Assembly (NCBI RefSeq): GCF_050948175.1
Contig: NW_027490171.1
Location: 744,001-808,000, forward strand
DNA from: Xylocopa sonorina
Lineage: Eukaryota; Arthropoda; Insecta; Hymenoptera; Apidae
Direction of reading: 5' to 3'
Length of the DNA stretch: 64,000 bases
Each line of letters begins with the position of its first letter. Position 1 is the first letter of the stretch. The notes beneath the pieces are model-generated. The model was not told where the DNA came from, made no database searches, and was given only the letters and a program-made list of their open reading frames with translations. The translations under genes were made by a program, and so were the position numbers. Shown here in pieces: positions 25,201 through 38,526 of this stretch.

Positions 25201-28200
25201 TTCTAATGCTTCTTAAAACGCGATATCGCATCTCATTTCTATGTTTCATGATAAGATATAATATGATTTGCGAAGTGTCATGTATTCCTCGTCTACACTT
25301 CAAATGAATGTAAATGCGACACTTCCTTGCAAGGAAATAGCGTTTGCAGATGTCTACGTATCGTAGCAATAGAGTTCTAATGCTTCTTAAAACGCGATAT
25401 CGCATCTCATTTCTATGTTTCATGGTAAGACATAATATGATTTGAGAAGTGTTATGTATTCCTCGTCTACACATCAACTGAATGTAAATGCGACACTTCC
25501 TTGCAAGGAAATAGCGCTTGCAGATGTCTACGTATCGTAGCAATAGAGTTCTTATGATTCTTAAAACGCGATATCGCATCTCATTTCTATGTTTCATGGT
25601 AAGATATAATATGATTTGCGAAGTGTTATGTATTCCACGTCTACACTTCAAATGAATGTAAATGCGACACTTCTTTGCAAGGAAATAGCGTTTGCAGATG
25701 TCTACGTATCGTAGCAATAGAGTTCTTACGATTCTTAAAACGCGATATCGCATCTCATTTCTATGTTTCATGGTAAGATATAATATTATTTGCGAAGTGT
25801 TATGTATTCCTCGTCTACAAATCAAATGAATGTAAATGCGACACTTCCTTGCAAGGAAATAGCGTTTGCAGATGTCTACGTATCGAAGCAATAGAGTTCA
25901 AATGCTTCTTAAAACGAGATATTGCATCTCATATCTATGTTTCATGATAAGATATAATATTCATTGCGAAGTGTTATGCATTCCTCGTCTACGATTCAAA
26001 TGAATGTAAATGCGACACTTCCTTGCAAGGAAATAGCATTTGCAGATGTCTACGTATCGTAGCAATAGAGTTCTAATGCTTCATAAAACGCGATATCGCA
26101 TCTCATTTCTATGTTTCATGGTAAGATATAATATGATTTGCGAAGTGTTATGTATTCCTCGTCTACACACCAAATGAATGTAAATGCGACACTTTTTTGC
26201 AAGGAAATAGCGTTTGCAGATGTCTACTTATCGTTGCAATAGAGTTCTTATGATTCTTAAAACGCGATATAGCATCTCATTTCTATGTTTCATGGTAAGA
26301 TATAATATCATTTGCGGAGTGTTATGTACTCCTCGTCTACACTTCAAATGAATGTAAATGCGACACTTCCTTGCAAGGAAATAGCGTTTGCAAATGTCTA
26401 CCTATCGTAGCAGTAGTGTTCTAATACTTCTTAAAACGCGATATCGCATCTCATTTCTATGTTTCATGGTAAGATATAATATGATTTGCGAAGTGTTATG
26501 TATTCCTCGTCTACACTTCAAATGAATGTAAATGCGACACTTTCTTGCAAGGAAATAGCGTTTGCAGATGTCTACGTATCGGGGCATTGGATTTCTGATG
26601 CTTCTTAAAACGAGATATTGCATCTCATATCTATGTTTCATGATAAGATATAATATTCATTGCGAAGTGTTATGCATTCCTCGTCTACGATTCAAATGAA
26701 TGAAAATGCGACACTTCCTTGCAAGGTAATAGCGTTTGCAGATGTCTACGTATCGTAGCAATAGAGTTCTAATGCTTCTTAAAACGCGATATCGCACATC
26801 ATTTCTATGTTTCATGGTAAGGTATAATATGATTTGCGAAGTGTTATGTATTCCTCGTCTACACATCAAATGAATGTAAATACGACACTTTCTTGCAAGG
26901 AAATAGCGTTTGCAGATGTCTACGTATCGAAGCAATAGAGTTCAAATGCTTCTTAAAACGAGATATTGCATCTCATACCTATGTTTCATGGTAAGATATA
27001 ATATGATTTGCGAAGTGTCATGTATTCCTCGTCTACACTTCAAATGAATGTAAATGCGACACTTCCTTGCAAGGAAATAGCGTTTGCAGATGTCTACGTA
27101 TCGTAGCAATGGATTTCTGGTGCTTCTTAAAAGGCGATATCGCATTACATTTCTATGTTTCATGGTAAGGTATAATATGATTTGCGAAGTGTTATGTATT
27201 CCTCGTCTACACTTCACATGAATGTAAATGCGACACTTCTTTGCAAGGAAATAGCGTTTGCAGATGTCTACGTATAGTAGCAATAGAGTTCTTATGATTC
27301 TTAAAAGGCGATATCGCATTACATTTCTATGTTTCATGGTAAGGTATAATATGATTTGCGAAGTGTTATGCATTCCTCGTCTACACTTCAAATGAATGTA
27401 AATGCGACACTACTTTGCAAGGAAATAGCGTTTGCAGATGTCTACGTATCGTTGCAATAGAGTTCTTATGATTCTTAAAACGCGATATCGCATCTCATTT
27501 CTATGTTTCATGGTAAGATATAGTATGATTTGCGGAGTGTTATCTATTCCTCGTCTACACTTCAAATGAATGTAAATGCGACACTTCCTTGCAAGGAAAT
27601 AGCGTTTGCAGATGTCTACGTATAGTAGCAATAGAGTTCTTATGATTCTTAAAATGCGATATCGCATCTCATTTCTATGTTTCATGGTAAGATATAATAT
27701 GATTTGCGAAGTGTTATGTATTCAACGTCTACACTTCAAGTGAATGTAAATGCGACTCTTCTTTGCAAGGAAATAGCGTTAGCAGATGTCTACGTATCGT
27801 AGCAATAGAGTTCTTATGATTCTTAAAACGCGATATCGCATCTCATTTCTATGTTTCGTGGTAAGATATAATACGATTTGCGGAGTGTTATGTACTCCTC
27901 GTCTACACTTCAAATGAATGTAAATGCGTCACTTCCTTGCAAGGAAATAGCGTTTGCAAATGTCTACCTATCGTAGCAGTAGTGTTCTAATACTTCTTAG
28001 AACGCGATGTCGCATCTCATTTCTATGTTTCATGGTAAGATATAATATGATTTGCGAACTGTTATGTATTCCTCGTCTACACTTCAAATGAATGTAAATG
28101 CGACACTTTCTTGCAAGGAAATAGCGTTTGCAGATGTCTACGTATCGAAGCAATAGTGTTCTAATACTTCTTAGAACGCGATGTCGCATCTCATTTCTAT

Positions 28201-29300
28201 GTTTCATGGTAAGATATAATATGATTTGCGAATTGTTATGTATTCCTCGTCTACACTTCAAATGAATGTAAAAGCGACACTTCCTTGCAAGGAAATAGCG
28301 TTTGCACATGTCTAGGTATCGTAGCAATAGAGTTCTAATGCTTCTTAAAACGCGATATCGCATCTCATTTCTATGTTTCATGGTAAGATATAATATGATT
28401 TGCGAAGTGTTATGTATTCCTCGTCTACACTTCAAATGAATGTAAATGCGACACTTTCTTGCAAGGAAATAGCGTTTGCAGATGTCTACGTATCGTAGCA
28501 TTGGATTTCTGATGCTTCTTAAAACGAGATATTGCATCTCATATCTATGTTTCATGATAAGATATAATATTCATTGCGAAGTGTTATGCATTCCTCGTCT
28601 ACGATTCAAATGAATGAAAATGCGACACTTCCTTGCAAGGAAGTAGCGTTTGCAGATGTCTACGTATCGTAGCAATATAGTTCTAATGCTTCTTAAAACG
28701 CGATATCGCATCTCATTTCTATGTTTCATGGTAAGATATAATATGATTTGCGAAGTGTTATGTATTCCTCGTCTACACATCAAATGAATGTAAATGCGAC
28801 ACTTTCTTGCAAGGAAATAGCGTTTGCAGATGTCTACGTATCGAAGCAATAGAGATCAAATGCTTCTTAAAACGAGATATTGCATCTCATACCTATGTTT
28901 CATGGTAAGATATAATATGATTTGCGAAGTGTCACGTATTCCTCGCCTACACTTCAAATGAATGTAAATGCGACACTTCCTTGCAAGGAAATAGCTTTTG
29001 CAGATGTCTACGTATCGTAGCAATGGATTTCTGATGCTTCTTAAAAGGCGATGTCGCATTTCATTTCTATGTTTCATGGTAAGGTATAATATGATTTGCG
29101 AAGTGTTATGTATTCCTCGTCTACACTTCAAATGAATGTAAATGCGACACTTCCTTGCAAGGAAATAGCGTTTGCAGATGTCTACGTATCGTAGCAATAG
29201 AGTTCTTATGATTCTTAAAATGCGATATCGCATCCCATTTCTATGTTTCATGGTAAGATATAATATGATTTGCGAAGTGTTATGTATTCATCGTCTACAC
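22273..29300. repeat. Region II, diverged satellite without a clear long HOR
   Basis: Monomers continue in phase, but rare variants no longer line up with region I and the type-B marker becomes frequent: monomer starts at 22,273, 22,795, 24,709, 25,927, 26,623, 26,971, 28,537 and 28,885, so 2-11 monomers apart. Private changes accumulate from about 25.4 kb on, for example GGGGCATTGG at 26,581, AGGCGATATCGCATTAC at about 27,131, and GCGTCACTTCC at 27,926. Local repeats of a few monomers exist, for example about 26.4-26.97 kb against 28.3-28.9 kb, but no copy is near-identical over kilobases. No gene is seen. Confidence 0.82.
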
Positions 29301-31320
29301 TTCAAATGAATGTAAATGCGACACTTCCTTGCAAGGAAATAGCGTTTGCAGATGTCTACGTATCGTAGCAATAGAGTTCCAATGCTTCTTAAAACGCGAT
29401 ATCGCATCGCATTTCTATGTTTCATGGTAAGATATAATATGATTTGCGAAGTGTTATGTATTCCTCGTCTACACTTCAAACGAATGTGAATGTGACACTT
29501 CCTCGCTAGGAAATAGCGTTTGCAGTTGTCTGCGTATCGTAGCAGTAGAGTTCTAATGCTTCTTAAAACGCGATATCGCATCTCATTTCTATGTTTCATG
29601 GTAAGGTATAATATGATTTGCGAAGTGTTATGTATTCCTCGTCTACACTTCAAATGAATGTAAATGCGATACTTTCTTGCAAGGAAATAGCGTTTGCAGA
29701 TGTCTACGTATCGTAGCAATGGATTTCTGATGCTTCTTAAAGCGCGATATCGCATCTCATTTCTATGTTTCATGGTAAGATATAATATGATTTGCGAAGT
29801 GTCATGTATTCCTCGTCCACACTTCAAATGAATGTAAATGCGACACTTCCTTGCAAGGAAATAGCGTTTGCAGATGTCTACGTATCGAAGCAATAGAGTT
29901 CAAATGCTTCTTAAAACGAGATATTGCATCTCATATCTATGTTTCATGATAAGATGTAATATTCATTGCGAAGTGTTATGCATTCCTAGTCTACACTTCA
30001 AATGAATGTGGATGCGACACTTCCTCGCCAGGAAGTAGCGTTTGCAGATGTCTACGTATCGTAGCAGTTGAGTTCTAATGCTTCTTAAAACGCGATATCG
30101 CATCTCATTTCTATGTTTCATGGTAAGATATAATATGATTTGCGAAGTGTTATGTATTCCTCGTCTACACATCAAATGAATGTAAATGCGACACTTCCTT
30201 GCAAGGAAATAGCGTTTGCAGATGTCTACGTATCGTAGCAATAGAGTTCTTATGTTTCTTAAAACACGATATCGCATCTCATTGCTATGTTTCATGGTAA
30301 GATATAATATGATTTGCGAAGTCTTATGTATTCATCGTCTACACTTCAAATGAATGTAAATGCGACTCTTCTTTGCAAGGAAATAGAGTTTGCAGATGTC
30401 TACGTATCGTAGCAATAGGGTTCTTATGATTCTTAAAACGCGATATCGCATCTCATTTCTATGTTTCATGGTAAGATATAATACGATTTGCGGAGTGTTA
30501 TGTACTCCTCGTCTACACTTCAAATGAATGTAAATGCGACACTTGCTTGCAAGGAAATAGCGTTTGCAAATATCTACCTATCGTAGCAGTAGTGTTCTAA
30601 TACTTCTTAGAACGCGATGTCGCATCTCATTTCTATGTTTCATGGTAAGATATAATATGATTTGCGAAGTGTTATGTATCCGTCGTCTACACTTCAAATG
30701 AATGTAAATGCGACACTTTCTTGCAAGGAAATAGCGTTTGCAGATGTCTACGTATCGTAGCAATGGATTTCTGATGCTTCTTAAAACGCGATATCGCTTG
30801 TCATTTCTATGTTTCATGGTAAGATATAATATGATTTGCGGAGTGTTATGTATTCCTCGTTTACACTTCAAATGAATGTAAATGCGACACTTCCTAGCAA
30901 GGAAATAGCGTTTGCAGATGTCTACGTATCGAAGCAATAGAGTTCAAATGCTTCTTAAAACGAGATATTGCATCTCATATCTATGTTTCATGATAAGATA
31001 TAATATTCATTGCGAAGTGTTATGCATTCGTCGTCTACGATTCAAATGAATGTAAATGCGACACTTCCTTGCAAGGAAATAGCGTTTGCAGATGTCTACG
31101 GATCGTAGCAATAGAGTTCTAATGCTTCTTAAAACGCGATATCGCACCTCATTTCTATGTTTCATGGTAAGATATAATACGATTTGCGAAGTGTTATGTA
31201 TTCCTCGTCTACACATCAAATGAATGTAAATGCGAGACTTCCTTGCAAAGAAATAGCGTTTGCAGATGTCTACGTATCGTAGCAATAGAGTTCTTATGAT
31301 TCTTAAAACGCGATATCGCA

Positions 31321-31448
31321 TCACATTTCTATGTTTCATGGTAAGGTATAATACGATTTGGGAAGTGTTATGTATTCCTCGTCTAGACTTTACTCGTCTA
31401 CGTGTCGTAGCAATAGAGTTCTTATGATTCTTAGAACGCTATATTGCA
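31321..31448 (+). repeat. Truncated 128-bp monomer, lineage A
   Basis: Monomer bases 71-121 are replaced by TACTC, so CTACACTT is followed by TACTC and then GTCTACG. Net loss is 46 bp, including the 14-bp palindrome. Lineage A has TCACATTTCT at its start, GATTTGGGAAG, GTCTAGACTT, and ends GCTATATTGCA. The next monomer starts at 31,449. Confidence 0.92.
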
Positions 31449-32840
31449 TCTCATTCTTACGTTTCATGGTAAGATATAATATGATTTGCGAAGTGTTATG
31501 CACTCCTCGTCTACGATTCAAATGAATGTAAATGCGACACTTCCTTGCAAGGAAATAGCGTTTGCAGATGTCTACGTATCGTAGCAATAGAGTTCTTATG
31601 ATTCCTAGAACGCTATATTGCATCTCATTATTACGTTTCATGGTAAGATATAATATGATTTGCGAAGTGTCATGTATTCCTCGTCTACGATTCAAATGAA
31701 TGTAAATGCTGCACTTCCTTGCAAGGAAATAGCGTTTGCAGATGTCTACGTATCGTAGCAATAGAGTTCTAATGCTTCTTAAAACGCGATATCGCATCTC
31801 ATTTCTATGTTTCATGGTAAGATATAATATGATTTGCGAAGTGTTATGTATTCCTCGTCTACACATCAAATAAATTTAAATGCGACACTTCCTTGCAAGG
31901 AAATAGCGTTTGCAGATGTCTACGTGTCGTAGCAATAGAGTTCTAATGCTTCTTAAAACGAGATATTGCATCTCATATCTATGTTTCATGATAAGATATA
32001 ATATTCATTGCTAAGTGTTATGCATTCCTCGTCTACGATTCAAATGAATGTAAATGCGACACTTCCTTGCAAGGAAATAGCGTTTGCAGATGTCTACGTA
32101 TCGTAGCAATAGAGTTCTTATGATTCTTAGAACGCTATATTGCATCTCATTTTTACGTTTCATGGTAAGATATAATATGATTTGCGAAGTGTCATGCATT
32201 CCTCGTCTACGATTCAAATGAATGTAATTGCGACACTTCCTTGCAAGGAAATAGCGATTGCAGATGTCTACGTATCATAGCAATAGGGTTCAAATGCTTC
32301 TTAAAACGCGATATCGCATCTCATTTTTATGTTTCATGGTAAGATATAATATGATTTGCGAAGTATCATGTATTCCTAGTCTACACTTCAAATGAATGTG
32401 AATGCGACACTTCCTCGCTAGGAAATAGCGTTTGCAGATGTCTACGTATCGTTGCAATAGAGTTCTTATGATTCTTAAAACGCGATATCGCATCTCATTC
32501 CTATGTTTCATGGTAAGATATAATATGATTTGCGGAGTGTTATGTATTCCTCGTCTACACTTCAAATGAATGTAAATGCGACACTTCCTTGCAAGGAAAT
32601 AGCGTTTGCAGATGTCTACTTATCGAAGCAATAGAGATCAAATGCTTCTTAAAACGAGATATTGCTTCTCATATCTATGTTTCATGATAAGATATAATAT
32701 TCATTGCGAAGTGTTGTGCATTCCTCGTCTACGATTCAAATGAATGTAAATGCGACGCTTCCTTGCAAGGAAATAGCGTTTGCAGATGTCTACGGATCGT
32801 AGCAATAGAGTTCTTATGCTTCTTAAAACGCGATATCGCA

Positions 32841-32968
32841 TCTCATTTCTATGTTTCATGGTAAGATGTAATACGATTTGCGAAGTGTTATGTATTCCTC
32901 GTCTACACTTTACTCGTCTACGTGTCGTAGCAATATAGTTCTTATGATTCTTAAAACGCGATATCGCA
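32841..32968 (+). repeat. Truncated 128-bp monomer, lineage B
   Basis: Same TACTC junction (32,911). Lineage B is marked by AAGATGTAATACG and CAATATAGTT and ends GCGATATCGCA. Confidence 0.92.
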
Positions 32969-33838
32969 TCTCATTTCTATGTTTCATGGTAAGGTATAAT
33001 ATGATTTGCGAAGTGTTATGTATCCGTCGTCTACACTTCTAATGAATGTAAATGCGACACTTTCTTGCAAGGAAATAGCGTTTGCAGATGTCTACGTATC
33101 GTAGCAATGGATTTCTGATGCTTCCTAAAACGCGATATCGCTTGTCATTTCTATGTTTCATGGTAAGATATAATATGATTTGCGGAGTGTTATGTATTCC
33201 TCGTTTACACTTCAAATGAATGTAAATGCGACACTTCCTAGCAAGGAAATAGCGTTTGCAGATGTCTACGTATCGAAGCAATAGAGTTCAAATGCTTCTT
33301 AAAACGAGATATTGCATCTCGTATCTATGTTTCATGATAAAATATAATATTCATTGCGAAGTGTTATGCATTCCTCGTCTACGATTCAAATGAATGTAAA
33401 TGCGACACTTCTTTGCAAGGAAATAGCGTTTGCAGATGTCTACGTATCGTTGCACTAGAGTTCTTATGATTCTTAAAACGCGATATCGCATCTCATTTCT
33501 ATGTTTCATGGTAAGATATAATATGATTTGCGAAGTGTTATGTATTCCTCGTCTACACATCAAATGAATGTAAATGCGAGACTTCCTTGCAAAGAAATAG
33601 CGTTTGCAGATGTCTACGTATCGTAGCAATAGAGTTCTTATGATTCTTAAAACGCGATATCGCATCTCATTTCTATGTTTCATGGTAAGGTATAATATGA
33701 TTTGCGAAGTGTTATGTATCCGTCGTCTACACTTCAAATGAATGTAAATGCGACACTTTCTTGCAAGGAAATAGCGTTTGCAGATGTCTACGTATCGTAG
33801 CAATGGATTTCTGATGCTTCTTAAAACGCGATATCGCA

Positions 33839-33966
33839 TCTCATTTCTATGTTTCATGGTAAGATATAATACGATTTGCGAAGTGTTATGTATTCCTCGT
33901 CTACACTTTACTCGTCTACGTGTCGTAGCAATAGAGTTCTTATGATTCTTAGAACGCTATATTGCA
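33839..33966 (+). repeat. Truncated 128-bp monomer, lineage C
   Basis: Same junction (33,909). Lineage C has AATACGATTTGCG and CAATAGAGTT and ends GCTATATTGCA, followed by a monomer starting TCTAATTTTT. Confidence 0.92.
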
Positions 33967-34488
33967 TCTAATTTTTACGTTTCATGGTAAGATATAATAT
34001 GATTTGCGAAGTGTTATGCACTCCTCGTCTACGATTCAAATGAATGTAAATGCGACACTTCCTTGCAAGGAAATAGCGTTTGCAGATGTCTACGTATCGT
34101 ACTAATGGATTTCTGATGCTTCTTAAAACGCGATATCGCTTGTCATTTCTATGTTTCATGGTAAGATATAATATGGTTTGAGGAGTGTTATGTATTCCTC
34201 GTTTACACTTCAAATGAATGTAAATGCGACACTTCCTAGCAAGGAAATAGCGTTTGCAGATGGCTACGTATCGAAGCAATAGAGTTCAAATGCTTCTTAA
34301 AACGAGATATTGCATCTCATATCTATGTTTCATGATAAGATATAATATTCATTGCGAAGTGTTATGCATTCCTCGTCTACGATTCAAATGAATGTAAATG
34401 CGACGCTTCCTTGCAAGGAAATAGCGTTTGCAGATGTCTACGGATCGTAGCAATAGAGTTCTAATGCTTCTTAAAACGCGATATCGCA

Positions 34489-34616
34489 TCTCATTTCTAT
34501 GTTTCATTGTAAGATGTAATAAGATTTGCGAAGTGTTATGTATTCCTCGTCTACACTTTACTCGTCTACGTGTCGTAGCAATAGAGTTCTTATGATTCTT
34601 AAAACGCGATATCGCA
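34489..34616 (+). repeat. Truncated 128-bp monomer, lineage D
   Basis: Same junction (34,559). Lineage D has TTCATTGTAAG and GTAATAAGATTTG and ends GCGATATCGCA. Confidence 0.92.
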
Positions 34617-36878
34617 TCTCATTTCTATGTTTCATGGTAAGGTATAATATGATTTGCGAAGTGTTATGTATCCGTCGTCTACACTTCAAATGAATGTAAA
34701 TGCGACACTTTCTTGCAAGGAAATAGCGTTTGCAGATGTCTACGTATCGTACTAATGGATTTCTGATGCTTCTTAAAACGCGATATCGCTTGTCATTTCT
34801 ATGTTTCATGGTAAGATATAATATGATTTGCGGAGTGTTATGTATTCCTCGTTTACACTTCAAATGAATGTAAATGCGACACTTCCTTGCAAGGAAATAG
34901 CGTTTGCAGATGTCTACGTATCGTAGCAATAGAGTTCCAATGCTTCTTAAAACGCGATATCGCATCGCATTTCTATGTTTCATGGTAAGATATAATATGA
35001 TTTGCGAAGTGTTATGTATTCCTCGTCTACACTTCAAACGAATGTGAATGTGACACTTCCTCGCTAGGAAATAGCGTTTGCAGTTGTCTGGGTATCGTAG
35101 CAGTAGAGTTCTAATGCTTCTTAAAACGCGATATCGCATCTCATTTCTATGTTTCATGGTAAGGTATAATATGATTTGCGAAGTGTTATGTATTCCTCGT
35201 CTACACTTCAAATGAATGTAAATGCGATACTTTCTTGCAAGGAAATAGCGTTTGCAGATGTCTACGTATCGTAGCAATGGATTTCTGATGCTTCTTAAAG
35301 CGCGATATCGCATCTCATTTCTATGTTTCATGGTAAGATATAATATGATTTGCGAAGTGTCATGTATTCCTCGTCCACACTTCAAATGAATGTAAATGCG
35401 ACACTTCCTTGCAAGGAAATAGCGTTTGCAGATGTCTACGTATCGAAGCAATAGAGTTCAAATGCTTCTTAAAACGAGATATTGCATCTCATATCTATGT
35501 TTCATGATAAGATGTAATATTCATTGCGAAGTGTTATGCATTCCTAGTCTACACTTCAAATGAATGTGGATGCGACACTTCCTCGCCAGGAAGTAGCGTT
35601 TGCAGATGTCTACGTATCGTAGCAGTTGAGTTCTAATGCTTCTTAAAACGCGATATCGCATCTCATTTCTATGTTTCATGGTAAGATATAATATGATTTG
35701 CGAAGTGTTATGTATTCCTCGTCTACACATCAAATGAATGTAAATGCGACACTTCCTTGTAAGGAAATAGCGTTTGCAGATGTCTACGTATCGTAGCAAT
35801 AGAGTTCTTATGTTTCTTAAAACACGATATCGCATCTCATTGCTATGTTTCATGGTAAGATATAATATGATTTGCGAAGTCTTATGTATTCATCGTCTAC
35901 ACTTCAAATGAATGTAAATGCGACTCTTCTTTGCAAGGAAATAGAGTTTGCAGATGTCTACGTATCGTAGCAATAGAGTTCTTATGATTCTTAAAACGCG
36001 ATATCGCATCTCATTTCTATGTTTCATGGTAAGATATAATACGATTTGCGGAGTGTTATGTACTCCTCGTCTACACTTCAAATGAATGTAAATGCGACAC
36101 TTGCTTGCAAGGAAATAGCGTTTGCAAATATCTACCTATCGTAGCAGTAGTGTTCTAATACTTCTTAGAACGCGATGTCGCATCTCATTTCTATGTTTCA
36201 TGGTAAGATATAATATGATTTGCGAAGTGTTATGTATCCGTCGTCTACACTTCAAATGAATGTAAATGCGACACTTTCTTGCAAGGAAATAGCGTTTGCA
36301 GATGTCTACGTATCGTAGCAATGGATTTCTGATGCTTCTTAAAACGCGATATCGCTTGTCATTTCTATGTTTCATGGTAAGATATAATATGATTTGCGGA
36401 GTGTTATGTATTCCTCGTTTACACTTCAAATGAATGTAAATGCGACACTTCCTAGCAAGGAAATAGCGTTTGCAGATGTCTACGTATCGAAGCAATAGAG
36501 TTCAAATGCTTCTTAAAACGAGATATTGCATCTCATATCTATGTTTCATGATAAGATATAATATTCATTGCGAAGTGTTATGCATTCCTCGTCTACGATT
36601 CAAATGAATGTAAATGCGACACTTCCTTGCAAGGAAATAGCGTTTGCAGATGTCTACGGATCGTAGCAATAGAGTTCTAATGCTTCTTAAAACGCGATAT
36701 CGCACCTCATTTCTATGTTTCATGGTAAGATATAATACGATTTGCGAAGTGTTATGCATTCCTCGTCTACACATCAAATGAATGTAAATGCGAGACTTCC
36801 TTGCAAAGAAATAGCGTTTGCAGATGTCTACGTATCGTAGCAATAGAGTTCTTATGATTCTTAAAACGCGATATCGCA

Positions 36879-37006
36879 TCACATTTCTATGTTTCATGGT
36901 AAGGTATAATACGATTTGGGAAGTGTTATGTATTCCTCGTCTAGACTTTACTCGTCTACGTGTCGTAGCAATAGAGTTCTTATGATTCTTAGAACGCTAT
37001 ATTGCA
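36879..37006 (+). repeat. Truncated 128-bp monomer, lineage A (second copy)
   Basis: Repeats 31,321-31,448 at an offset of 5,558 bp, with the same lineage-A markers (TCACATTTCT, GATTTGGG, GTCTAGACTT). Confidence 0.92.
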
Positions 37007-38398
37007 TCTCATTCTTACGTTTCATGGTAAGATATAATATGATTTGCGAAGTGTTATGCACTCCTCGTCTACGATTCAAATGAATGTAAATGCGACACTT
37101 CCTTGCAAGGAAATAGCGTTTGCAGATGTCTACGTATCGTAGCAATAGAGTTCTTATGATTCCTAGAACGCTATATTGCATCTCATTATTACGTTTCATG
37201 GTAAGATATAATATGATTTGCGAAGTGTCATGTATTCCTCGTCTACGATTCAAATGAATGTAAATGCTGCACTTCCTTGCAAGGAAATAGCGTTTGCAGA
37301 TGTCTACGTATCGTAGCAATAGAATTCTAATGCTTCTTAAAACGCGATATCGCATCTCATTTCTATGTTTCATGGTAAGATATAATATGATTTGCGAAGT
37401 GTTATGTATTCCTCGTCTACACATCAAATAAATTTAAATGCGACACTTCCTTGCAAGGAAATAGCGTTTGCAGATGTCTACGTGTCGTAGCAATAGAGTT
37501 CTAATGCTTCTTAAAACGAGATATTGCATCTCATATCTATGTTTCATGATAAGATATAATATTCATTGCTAAGTGTTATGCATTCCTCGTCTACGATTCA
37601 AATGAATGTAAATGCGACACTTCCTTGCAAGGAAATAGCGTTTGCAGATGTCTACGTATCGTAGCAATAGAGTTCTTATGATTCTTAGAACGCTATATTG
37701 CATCTCATTTTTACGTTTCATGGTAAGATATAATAGGATTTGCGAAGTGTCATGTATTCCTCGTCTACGATTCAAATGAATGTAATTGCGACACTTCCTT
37801 GCAAGGAAATAGCGATTGCAGATGTCTACGTATCATAGCAATAGGGTTCAAATGCTTCTTAAAACGCGATATCGCATCTCATTTTTATGTTTCATGGTAA
37901 GATATAATATGATTTGCGAAGTATCATGTATTCCTAGTCTACACTTCAAATGAATGTGAATGCGACACTTCCTCGCTAGGAAATAGCGTTTGCAGATGTC
38001 TACGTATCGTTGCAATAGAGTTCTTATGATTCTTAAAACGCGATATCGCATCTCATTCCTATGTTTCATGGTAAGATATAATATGATTTGCGGAGTGTTA
38101 TGTATTCCTCGTCTACACTTCAAATGAATGTAAATGCGACACTTCCTTGCAAGGAAATAGCGTTTGCAGATGTCTACTTATCGAAGCAATAGAGATCAAA
38201 TGCTTCTTAAAACGAGATATTGCTTCTCATATCTATGTTTCATGATAAGATATAATATTCATTGCGAAGTGTTATGCATTCCTCGTCTACGATTCAAATG
38301 AATGTAAATGCGACGCTTCCTTGCAAGGAAATAGCGTTTGCAGATGTCTACGGATCGTAGCAATAGAGTTCTTATGCTTCTTAAAACGCGATATCGCA

Positions 38399-38526
38399 TC
38401 TCATTTCTATGTTTCATGGTAAGATGTAATACGATTTGCGAAGTGTTATGTATTCCTCGTCTACACTTTACTCGTCTACGTGTCGTAGCAATATAGTTCT
38501 TATGATTCTTAAAACGCGATATCGCA
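38399..38526 (+). repeat. Truncated 128-bp monomer, lineage B (second copy)
   Basis: Repeats 32,841-32,968 at an offset of 5,558 bp, with AAGATGTAATACG and CAATATAGTT. Confidence 0.92.

Larger units (their letters stand above)
29301..34858. repeat. Region III HOR copy 1, 5,558 bp (29 full + 4 truncated monomers)
   Basis: Repeats at an offset of exactly 5,558 bp from about 29.3 kb (for example 29,311 against 34,869; 30,332 against 35,890; 33,039 against 38,597). The length equals 29 x 174 + 4 x 128. Matching rare variants include GTGGATGCGAC with CGCCAGGAAG (about 30,010 and 35,568) and GTTGTCTG (about 29,525 and 35,083). The left edge is uncertain by some tens of bases. Confidence 0.85.

Noticed and set aside
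31389..31405. TACTC junctions as insertion or target sites of a mobile element
   Set aside because: The junction is better explained by deletion between GTCTAC motifs with a 15-bp partial repeat. There is no inserted element and no target-site duplication.
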